This document shows, in pieces, positions 1-5,357 of a stretch of DNA of 7,144 nucleotides. This DNA is from Candidatus Babeliales bacterium. GTDB lineage: Bacteria; Babelota; Babeliae; Babelales; CAZZPM01. The translations under genes were made by a program, and so were the position numbers. Within the stretch, counting starts at the first letter, position 1. Each line of letters begins with the position of its first letter. The DNA lies in the NCBI GenBank assembly GCA_016763165.1, contig JAESUJ010000054.1, forward strand, positions 1 to 7,144. The letters are read 5' to 3'. The notes below the pieces were generated by a model. That model was not told the DNA's origin. It was given only the letters and a program-made list of their open reading frames with translations, and did not search any database.

Positions 1-271
1 TAAAAAAGCGGCTCCAAAACGTAAAGCAGCGGCAAGGAAAGCGGCTCCGAAACGTAAAGCAGCGGCAAAGAAAGCGGCTCCAAAACGTAAAGCAGCGGCA
101 AAGAAAGCGGCTCCAAAACGTAAGGTAGCGGCAAAGAAAGCAGCTCCAAAACGTAAAGTTGCAGCTAAGAAAGCGGCTCCAAAACGTAAAGCAGCGGCTA
201 AAAAGCCTGCAGCTAAGAAAGCAGCTCCAAAACGTAAAGCAGCAGTAGGAGTTGTTATTCCTGCAGCATAG
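1..271 (+). CDS. Histone H1-like Lys/Ala-rich repeat protein, C-terminal part (5' end outside window)
   Basis: Reading from base 2, 89 codons are open and end in TAG at 269-271; the start lies upstream of the window. The protein is made of an 11-residue repeat, KKAAPKRKAAA with small variants (A to V, K to R), followed by one KKPAA spacer, a last repeat and the non-basic tail GVVIPAA. It contains no acidic and no aromatic residue in this part. Such AKP/R-rich tails occur in bacterial histone H1-like proteins (the chlamydial Hc1/Hc2 type, AlgP-like proteins), where they bind DNA without sequence specificity and compact the nucleoid. The DNA-binding role is inferred from composition, because low-complexity tails give no reliable orthology. 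A basic tail on some other nucleic-acid-binding protein is the main alternative. A strong terminator follows. Confidence 0.8.
   Translation, partial: KKAAPKRKAAARKAAPKRKAAAKKAAPKRKAAAKKAAPKRKVAAKKAAPKRKVAAKKAAPKRKAAAKKPAAKKAAPKRKAAVGVVIPAA
2..199 (+). repeat. Six tandem 33-bp coding repeats of the histone-like tail
   Basis: Six consecutive 33-bp units each encode one 11-residue KKAAPKRKAAA-type repeat. They differ by only a few bases; the variants seen include AGG for AAG, CCG for CCA, GTA or GTT for GCA, and GCT for GCG. After a 15-bp KKPAA insertion a seventh unit follows. The DNA-level similarity implies expansion by slippage or unequal recombination, so copy number probably varies between strains and could be miscounted in short-read assemblies. 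Confidence 0.85.
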
Positions 272-293
272 TTGCATACGTTCTTTAAAATAT

Positions 294-335
294 AAAAATG
301 CGAATGCGTCTATGCATTCGCATTTTTTTTCTTTT
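294..335 (+). terminator. Intrinsic terminator of the histone-like gene
   Basis: A perfect 14-bp stem (294-307 pairing with 314-327, core ATGCGAATGC / GCATTCGCAT) encloses a 6-nt loop. It runs into an uninterrupted T tract (323-330) followed by CTTTT. It begins 22 nt after the TAG of the histone-like gene, as expected of a Rho-independent terminator. The A tract on the left arm could give some activity in the opposite direction too. Confidence 0.9.
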
Positions 336-354
336 CGACTTCTATCACTCCAAT

Positions 355-383
355 TTGAATAAATTATCTTTATGCGCTAATCT
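355..383 (+). promoter_or_regulatory. Candidate sigma70-type promoter for the tadA operon
   Basis: TTGAAT (355-360) and TAATCT (378-383) are separated by exactly 17 nt and lie between the upstream terminator and tadA. This is where a promoter for the tadA/dksA-like/tRNA group would be expected. Both boxes deviate from consensus and the region is AT-rich, so a chance match is possible. Confidence 0.35.
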
Positions 384-433
384 TTCTCTAGGTTTTTATC
401 TACAATAAACAGTTTAGTTTTTAAATGAATATT

Positions 434-894
434 ATGAAAAAAGAAGATAGTTTTTACATGAAAAAAGCTTTAGCATACGCAGACAAAGCTTTAAAAAAGA
501 AGAGGTTCCTATCGGAGCTATTCTTATTGACAAAGATGGATTAATCATTGGACGTGGAGCTAATCAGATAGAGAAAACAGGCTGTCAAACGGGACATGCA
601 GAAGTTAGAGCTATCAGACAAGCAACAAAAAAGAAAAAAAACTGGCGTTTAAATGGCTGTTGGATATATGTTACCTTAGAGCCGTGTCTCATGTGTTATG
701 GTTTGATACGACTCAGTCGTATAGAAGGCATAATTTATGCAGCTTCCTCACCTCTTTTTGGCGCTTTTACAAATAATCGGGCTTTGTTTGAAGCCGCACA
801 GAAAGAGGTTATCATACAGCAGGGCTTGAAAGAAGATGAAAGTATTGCTATGTTGAAAATGTTTTTTACGCATGCCCGGGAACAAAGAGGTTAA
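434..894 (+). CDS. tadA: tRNA-specific adenosine-34 deaminase TadA, needing a -1 frameshift at 493-499
   Basis: TadA deaminates A34 to inosine in the ACG anticodon of tRNA-Arg so that it can read CGU, CGC and CGA; the enzyme is normally essential and acts as a zinc-dependent homodimer. The zinc and catalytic residues are present: HAE (H55, E57 in the reconstructed protein) and PCLMC (C85, C88). The N-terminus, MKKEDSFYMKKALAYADKALKK, matches the family but lies in a different frame from EEVPIGAILI, which continues to the TAA. One A is missing relative to a continuous frame, in the A run at 493-498. A -1 shift there gives a normal 153-residue protein; without it, translation stops at TAA 542-544. 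The motif before the catalytic His is QTGHAE, where PTAHAE is commoner. There is no clear Shine-Dalgarno. ATG 434 fits the family best; ATG 425 and 458 are in the same frame. It is the first gene of an operon with the DksA-like gene. It may be functional through recoding, a sequencing error, or a recent pseudogene. Confidence 0.85.
493..519 (+). other. Candidate -1 frameshift signal in tadA: A AAA AAG heptamer plus small hairpin
   Basis: In the tadA starting frame, bases 493-499 read A AAA AAG, the slippery heptamer used by E. coli dnaX. Slipping back one base gives exactly the expected K-K-E-E-V-P-I-G junction. Four bases downstream, 504-509 can pair with 514-519 (six pairs, two of them G-U, loop TATC). 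The stem is weak and the spacer is shorter than in known signals. No Shine-Dalgarno-like stimulator is visible upstream of the heptamer. The same heptamer class also occurs in tadA near 635-650 without any frame change, so the heptamer alone is not proof. Confidence 0.35.
886..890 (+). promoter_or_regulatory. Ribosome binding site of the DksA/TraR-like gene
   Basis: AGAGG inside the last codons of tadA lies 6 nt before GTG 897, an ideal spacing. It supports the GTG start over the internal ATG at 927 and suggests translational coupling to tadA. Confidence 0.6.
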
Positions 895-896
895 CG

Positions 897-1250
897 GTGA
901 ATCAAAGAAAAAGTTTTTTAACCCGTATGGAAAAATTATTGCAAGAAAAAAAGGTAGAGCTTCTTGAGAGAATGGCATCATTCAATAGTAAACAGACAGA
1001 AAAGCATGACATTGGTGATGTGGGTGATGAAGCATTAGCCTCTTCTATGCAAAAGGTTCAGAACTCTGTTTTGAATGTTGAGTTGCATGAGATCAATAAA
1101 ATAGATGCAGCATTAAATTCTCTTGTGCATGGTGAATATGGATTCTGTCATGAATGCAATGAAGAAGTCTCTATACAACGTCTTGAAAATTATCCGTATG
1201 CGTCTCGGTGTATTACATGCCAAGAAGTCTATGAAGAAAACAAATCATAA
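897..1250 (+). CDS. DksA/TraR-family C4 zinc-finger transcription regulator
   Basis: This 117-residue protein has the DksA/TraR architecture. An N-terminal helical, coiled-coil-like region (about 1-75) carries the coiled-coil tip motif DxxDxA (D41, D44, A46). It is followed by a C4 zinc finger, C84-x2-C87 and C105-x2-C108, in the family context YGFCHEC...RCITCQ. DksA-type proteins enter the RNA polymerase secondary channel and tune initiation, often with ppGpp; the acidic tip residues matter for this. The protein is shorter than E. coli DksA (151 residues) and longer than TraR, resembling the short DksA/TraR or YocK-like proteins, so I do not assign the symbol dksA. The start is GTG, chosen for its AGAGG site; ATG 927 would remove part of the first helix. 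It begins 2 nt after the tadA stop and ends 8 nt before a tRNA gene, so it is probably co-transcribed with both. Confidence 0.85.
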   Translation: MNQRKSFLTRMEKLLQEKKVELLERMASFNSKQTEKHDIGDVGDEALASSMQKVQNSVLNVELHEINKIDAALNSLVHGEYGFCHECNEEVSIQRLENYPYASRCITCQEVYEENKS

Positions 1251-1258
1251 TTTAGGAT

Positions 1259-1333
<75 letters not shown>

Positions 1334-1414
1334 TCAGTTGTTGAGCAAAGCGCTATGGCGTGATACTGCAACGAAGATTCAGGAATTGTGATGAAGTTGG
1401 ACTAAGTATTCGTT

Positions 1415-1437
1415 CTCTGATTGAGGTATGATCAGAG
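1415..1437 (+). promoter_or_regulatory. Small hairpin in the tRNA-Thr to uvrB gap
   Basis: CTCTGAT (1415-1421) pairs perfectly with ATCAGAG (1431-1437) around a 9-nt loop. No T tract follows, so it is not a normal intrinsic terminator. A TTGACA (1447-1452) follows, but no convincing -10 box stands at the right distance before the uvrB start. The rest of the 1334-1489 gap shows nothing I recognise, including no LexA/SOS-type operator. Confidence 0.2.
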
Positions 1438-1489
1438 GTACATGGTTTGACAATAAACTACAATAAAAATTGTTTCAAAAGTGTTTAAT

Positions 1490-3475
1490 ATGAAAAAAAA
1501 TCCTTTTATTATTTCATCACCGTACAAGCCTGCAGGTGATCAGCCAACAGCGATTAAACAACTCGTCAGTGAGCGACCAGGTACGTCAGCCTTGCTCGGT
1601 GTTACCGGTTCTGGTAAAACATTCTCTTTAGCACATGTGATAGCACAACAGAGCAATCCTGTTTTAATCATTTCTCCTAACAAGACATTAGCAGCTCAAC
1701 TATACGAGGAGTTCTCTCTTTTTTTTCCTAAAAACAAGGTCTGCTATTTTGTTAGTTATTACGATTATTATCAACCAGAGTCGTATCTTCCAGCACAAGA
1801 TGTGTATATTCCAAAAGAGACGAAAATCAATGATGAGCTCGATCGGTTACGGATAGAATCAACCGCTTCAGTCATCAGTCGTACCGACACGATTATTATC
1901 GCATCTGTTTCAGCAATTTATTCTTTGGGGAATCCTGGGGATTATCGAAGTTTAACAATTCATCTTGCAGTTGGACAAAAAATTAGCCGTAAAGATCTTT
2001 TAGATCAGCTCATAGCGATTCAATACCAACGAAATGAGATTGATAAAAAAGCAGGAACTTTTCAGGTTAATGGCGGAACGATTACGTTAAGATTGTCGTA
2101 TCAAAAAGATTTAGTCCGGCTCGAGCTGTTTGGAGATGAGATAGAAAGCATTGAGTTTATAGATCGACAAAATTATAACGTTTTATCTGTTGTTGAAAAT
2201 ATTCTTGTTTTTCCAGCAAAGCATTTTGTGACAACAAAAGAGAAGCGGGATCATGCTATTGGTCTGATAGAAAAAGATCTTCAAGAAGCGCTTGTACCAA
2301 TGGAAAACGAGTTGTATAAAGAGCGCCTCCGGACGCGAGTTCTCCATGATATCGATCTTTTGCGTGAGACAGGCTTTTGTTCTGGAATTGAGAATTATTC
2401 TCGATATTTTGAAGGTCGTCAAGAAGGGGATGCTCCTTTCTGCTTGTTTGACTTCTTTCCTGATGATTTCTTATTAATTATTGATGAATCACACATCACA
2501 TTGCCACAGTTTACAGGTATGTACAAGGGTGATAGAGCACGTAAATCGTCGTTGATCGAGTTTGGATTCCGTCTGCCTTCAGCGTATGATAATCGACCTT
2601 TAAAGTTTGAAGAGATCGAGCGATATTTTAAAGATGTTATTTTTGTTTCAGCAACGCCTGGTCCATACGAGTTGAAACATGCAACATCAATTGCCGAACA
2701 GGTTATTCGTCCAACAGGAATCTTTGATCCACCTATTTCTATTGTCCCGCGTACGGGTCAGTTAGATCATTTATTGAAAGAAATAAGGGAGACTACAGAG
2801 AAAGGTTTTCGAACATTAGTTACCGTGATGACTAAACGATCTGCTGAGGATTTAGCTGAATATCTTGAACTTAAAAAAATTAAAGTCTGTTACTTGCACA
2901 GTGATATTAAAGCACCAGATCGCAGTGATTTATTACAAAAACTACGTATGGGTACGTTTGACTGTTTAGTTGGAATTAATTTACTTCGTGAGGGGCTTGA
3001 TCTGCCAGAGGTGGCTTTTGTTGCGATTATTGATGCTGACTTAGAAAGTTTCTTACGTGATGCTAGGTCACTTATTCAAATCATTGGACGAGCTGCTCGT
3101 AATGCAGAAAGCAAAGTCGTTTTTTATGCAGATAAAATAACAAAATCGATGAAAAAAGCGATCGAAGAGACAGAGCGTCGTCAGATAATTCAGCGAGAAT
3201 ATAACGCAAAGCATGGAATTACTCCAACATCCGTTCAGCGTGAGGTGGTCAAAAGTATTTCACAGTTGCATCATGCAATCGCAGCTGCTTCCAAGAAAAA
3301 ATCTAGAAAAACAAAACGAAAACCAAAGACGGTTGAGGAAGTGAGTGCTTGTATTGAGTCTCTAAAAATCACCATGAAAGAAGCTGCTGAAACTCTTAAT
3401 TTTGAAAAAGCGATTGAAACACGAAATGAAATTCAAGATTTAGAAAAAAAATTACAAAAATTACAAAAAAGCTGA
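1490..3475 (+). CDS. uvrB: Excinuclease ABC subunit B (UvrB)
   Basis: UvrB is the damage-verifying helicase-like ATPase of nucleotide excision repair. It is loaded by UvrA, inserts a beta-hairpin into the duplex and then recruits UvrC. The 661-residue product is close to the usual length (E. coli 673). Visible elements are the N-terminal YKPAGDQP motif, Walker A GVTGSGKT (37-44), the aromatic beta-hairpin region SYYDYYQPESY (about 89-99), DESH Walker B (332-335), SATP (387-390), the INLLREGLDLPE motif (496-507), QIIGRAAR motif VI (530-537), and a C-terminal UVR domain (about 617-655) that contacts UvrC. The block usually DADKEGFLR reads DADLESFLR, a substitution worth noting. ATG 1490 was chosen because MKKNPF...YKPAGDQP fits family starts; GTG 1481 in the same frame is possible. 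No clear Shine-Dalgarno precedes either. It ends in TGA. An 8-A and an 8-T run are both in frame. Confidence 0.97.
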   Translation: MKKNPFIISSPYKPAGDQPTAIKQLVSERPGTSALLGVTGSGKTFSLAHVIAQQSNPVLIISPNKTLAAQLYEEFSLFFPKNKVCYFVSYYDYYQPESYLPAQDVYIPKETKINDELDRLRIESTASVISRTDTIIIASVSAIYSLGNPGDYRSLTIHLAVGQKISRKDLLDQLIAIQYQRNEIDKKAGTFQVNGGTITLRLSYQKDLVRLELFGDEIESIEFIDRQNYNVLSVVENILVFPAKHFVTTKEKRDHAIGLIEKDLQEALVPMENELYKERLRTRVLHDIDLLRETGFCSGIENYSRYFEGRQEGDAPFCLFDFFPDDFLLIIDESHITLPQFTGMYKGDRARKSSLIEFGFRLPSAYDNRPLKFEEIERYFKDVIFVSATPGPYELKHATSIAEQVIRPTGIFDPPISIVPRTGQLDHLLKEIRETTEKGFRTLVTVMTKRSAEDLAEYLELKKIKVCYLHSDIKAPDRSDLLQKLRMGTFDCLVGINLLREGLDLPEVAFVAIIDADLESFLRDARSLIQIIGRAARNAESKVVFYADKITKSMKKAIEETERRQIIQREYNAKHGITPTSVQREVVKSISQLHHAIAAASKKKSRKTKRKPKTVEEVSACIESLKITMKEAAETLNFEKAIETRNEIQDLEKKLQKLQKS

Positions 3476-3532
3476 ACTCTTGTTCCCAATGAGTCTCTAA
3501 TGATATTGTAAACAGAAATATTGATACAATAC

Positions 3533-3538
3533 AAGGAG
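3533..3538 (+). promoter_or_regulatory. Strong Shine-Dalgarno for the exported-protein gene
   Basis: AAGGAG stands 5 nt before ATG 3544 and fixes this start. A TACAAT (3525-3530) just upstream could be a -10 box, but its -35 partner is poor and it would leave almost no leader. Confidence 0.75.
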
Positions 3539-3543
3539 AGTCG

Positions 3544-4217
3544 ATGGCGTCTATACATAAATTTCTTTTAATCGTAAGTTTTTTAATAGTTCCTTTTTGC
3601 ATACATGCTTTTTCATCAGGGAGCGATGCGCGTCGAAACGTTGATTTAGAAGTTCGATTTATGCCGCTTGAGCTGGATGAAGAGGTGTATGAGGGAATGA
3701 TTTATGACGAAAAAAACAGTTTCAAAGTAACCAATGTTTCTTTTGGGGGTATCACTAAAATTATGGGTGTCAAAAATGACTCTGATGATTCGAGCAATAT
3801 TTTGCGTATTTCCAATATTAAAAAATTAAAAGTCATCGATGCTAACTATCGTAGTCCGCGTCATACAACCAATGACAACATGCTTTTTTTATCAAGGTTA
3901 AGGTTGTTCATAACACGCCAAATGAAGTTTCAGGAACTATGTTGATCCCGCACAAGGTTGTTTTATGTGCTGAGGACATTGCGACAGGAACAGAAAAAGC
4001 ATGGCGCCTTCGTGACATTACATCATTGGAAATCAATCATTTACCTTCAGGTCCTGGTATTCACCATTCAGCTAATCGTGCTGTTCATTCAAAATACTCT
4101 TCTCGAGGTTCTGGGCAGCAAGATCAAAGTTTTGCTAGCTCTTTGTGGGGTGGTTTTGTAGGTGGTCTGCAGAATAATGTTAAGTCATTACGAAACTGGT
4201 TGAGTAAAACAAGTTAA
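3544..4217 (+). CDS. Predicted exported protein of unknown function, needing a -1 frameshift at 3885-3891
   Basis: I do not recognise the family. The first frame starts at a strong Shine-Dalgarno and encodes a signal peptide (MASIHK, then a hydrophobic FLLIVSFLIVPF core, likely cleaved near HAFSS). A soluble region follows, with VSFGGITKIMGVKNDSDDSSN and ISNIKKLKVIDANYRSPRH. After NDNM this frame degenerates and stops at 3945. The frame one base back is open and protein-like across the junction (FFIKVKVVHNTPNEVSGT, then LIPHKVVLCAEDIATGTEKAWRLRDITSLEI) and ends at TAA 4215-4217. Joined by a -1 shift in the T run 3884-3890, the product is 224 residues. It looks beta-rich, with a Ser/Gly-rich linker and a C-terminal WGGFVGGL...LRNWLSK segment that may be an amphipathic helix. 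Reading ATG 3939 as a separate gene is less likely, because homologous-looking sequence continues upstream of it. It is followed by the 32-bp inverted repeat. Confidence 0.7.
3885..3891 (+). other. Candidate -1 slippery heptamer T TTT TTA
   Basis: In the starting frame the bases read T TTT TTA, the heptamer type used by HIV-1 gag-pol. A one-base backward slip converts N-M-L-F-L-S into N-M-L-F-F-I-K-V and joins the two open frames. I see only a weak 4-bp hairpin downstream (3905-3908 with 3912-3915), so there is no convincing stimulatory structure. Loss of one T from a T8 run, by error or mutation, explains the sequence equally well. Confidence 0.35.
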
Positions 4218-4220
4218 AAA

Positions 4221-4291
4221 CAGAACAATAACTTTAAAAGAAAGAGGGCTCAGTTTAATTGAGCCCTCTTTCTTTTAAAGTTATTGTTCTG
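4221..4291. terminator. Perfect 32-bp inverted repeat, bidirectional terminator between convergent genes
   Basis: Bases 4221-4252 are the exact reverse complement of 4260-4291, with a 7-nt loop (GTTTAAT). The GC-rich core, GAGGGCTCA / TGAGCCCTC, is followed by TTTCTTTT on either strand, which is a good intrinsic terminator in both directions. It sits between the + strand exported-protein gene (stop 4217) and the - strand ankyrin pseudogene (stop 4326). The pairing extends well past the T tract, which a terminator does not require. Confidence 0.85.
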
Positions 4292-4325
4292 AAATAATTA
4301 CACGTCTTTAAGACCCGGCGTTTTT

Positions 4326-5343
4326 TTAAAGCAAGTAGGTCATAAGGTATACAACAGAAATTATAAGTTTCTTATGATTTTTAAGGAAATTTTGTTTTAA
4401 GTCTTTATAATATGCTTTTCTATGAGCGTCTAGTCGATGTAGCCCGGAAGTTTTTTTCATAGTTTTTTCTTTTTTAATGTCAATAGAATCAACAAGGTCT
4501 AAATCTTCTTTTGGAGTTTTGAAGGTGGCAAAGTCATAAATAATTGCTCCAATAGCAACATATGTTAACCAAGATGAAGATGCAAGACTTGGATGTTTGG
4601 ATAAAGTTTCTTTATATTCTTCTGCTTTGTCAGGGTTTAACTCTCCTAGTTTTGTAATAAGACAACCTGCTTGTTCTTCTGGATCTTCTATAGTCATTTG
4701 GTAAATGATTGTAGCATCATTTTTGTCTAGATTATTTTTTTTTTCAAATAAAGATTCAAGGTTGCCCCAATGATTGAGTAAAAGGAAAGCTACTTTTTTT
4801 TTGTCATTGTCCTGGAAGTTGGACTCTATTAGACTTTTCAGCTGAGAAGAATTATATGGTGCCTCAGTTATATCCATATTCGAATACGATTGTAATATTA
4901 TTTTCATGATAGTTAGGTTTTGATTTTTTATAGCATAATGTAGAGGAGAGCCACGGAGATCATCTTCAATCTCAGAATGAGAACCGGTGATCATATTTCC
5001 AAGGACGTTCATGAGAAAACCAGAGTTTGAGGCTTTTGCAAAATCTGCTTGACAATAAATATTAGCTTTTAGACCTATGAGAAGGCGAACTATTTCAGGT
5101 TTATTTTTATTAATGGCAATATGAAGAAGTGTTTCGTTGTTTTCGTAATCGGTGTGTAATCAAATTTCGTTTGGATAAAAGTGAAATGTGGCAACATGAA
5201 ACAAGGGCGTTTGAATCATTATTTTCAATAGCAGTAATAGCATCTTCTTCATTAGTACTAATACCTTCTTCTTCCCCTATTTCTGCTGCATGTAATTGCA
5301 TACTTGCCAGTGCAAATAAAAATAGTAATATTTGTTTTTTCAT
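4326..5343 (-). pseudogene. Degraded ankyrin-repeat exported protein, paralogue of the upstream gene
   Basis: The gene starts at ATG 5343 with an 8-nt-spaced AAAGGA and a clear signal peptide (MKKQILLFLFALASMQLHAA), then an acidic linker EIGEEEGISTNEEDAI. After ENNDS the frame is lost. The next frame reads TPLFHVATFHFYPNEI, an in-frame TGA (5162-5160), then LHTDYENNETLLHIAINKNKPEIVRLL and on to TAA at 4326. Removing one A from the AAA complementary to 5210-5212 restores D-S-T-P-L-F-H-V-A, an ankyrin start; the total of 1018 nt is one base over a multiple of three. About three ankyrin repeats remain (TPLFHVA, ETLLHIA, SPLHYAI). A C-terminal module shared with the upstream paralogue follows: DKKKVAFLLLNHWGN, PDKAEEY, KHPSLAS, a possible membrane segment near YVAIGAIIYDFA, FKTPK, NHKKL. 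Translation from ATG 5012 could still give 228 residues without a signal peptide, but I see no evidence that it does. Ankyrin proteins of this sort are often host-directed; that role is inference. Confidence 0.75.
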
Positions 5344-5346
5344 AAA
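5284..5346 (-). repeat. 63-bp direct repeat, copy 1 (signal peptide cassette)
   Basis: It matches 6935-6997 with a single difference (T at 5338, C at 6989), covering the whole signal peptide coding region and the start codon. The coding DNA just inside it differs completely between the two genes. Confidence 0.9.
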
Positions 5347-5351
5347 TGTGG

Positions 5352-5357
5352 TCCTTT
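5352..5357 (-). promoter_or_regulatory. Ribosome binding site of the downstream ankyrin gene
   Basis: On the - strand AAAGGA lies 8 nt before ATG 5343 and overlaps the TAA (5359-5357) of the upstream ankyrin gene. The two genes are thus 13 nt apart and very likely transcribed, and perhaps translated, together. Confidence 0.7.

Noticed and set aside
2..250. CRISPR array from regularly spaced 33-bp repeats
   Set aside because: The units are contiguous without unique spacers and encode a continuous Lys/Ala-rich protein.
691..894. Separate 67-residue gene starting at ATG 691
   Set aside because: It is only the C-terminal half of TadA; coding sequence including the HAE motif continues upstream in the same frame to base 499.
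1334..1489. SOS (LexA) operator before uvrB
   Set aside because: Neither the E. coli type (CTGT-N8-ACAG) nor the Gram-positive type (GAAC-N4-GTTC) is seen.
3939..4217. Independent 92-residue gene overlapping the exported protein by 7 nt
   Set aside because: Protein-like sequence in that frame extends upstream of the ATG to the T run, there is no ribosome binding site, and a -1 join gives one coherent protein.
5160..5162. TGA read as a sense codon (alternative genetic code)
   Set aside because: uvrB ends in TGA at the expected family length, and the affected gene has a frameshift as well, so decay is simpler.
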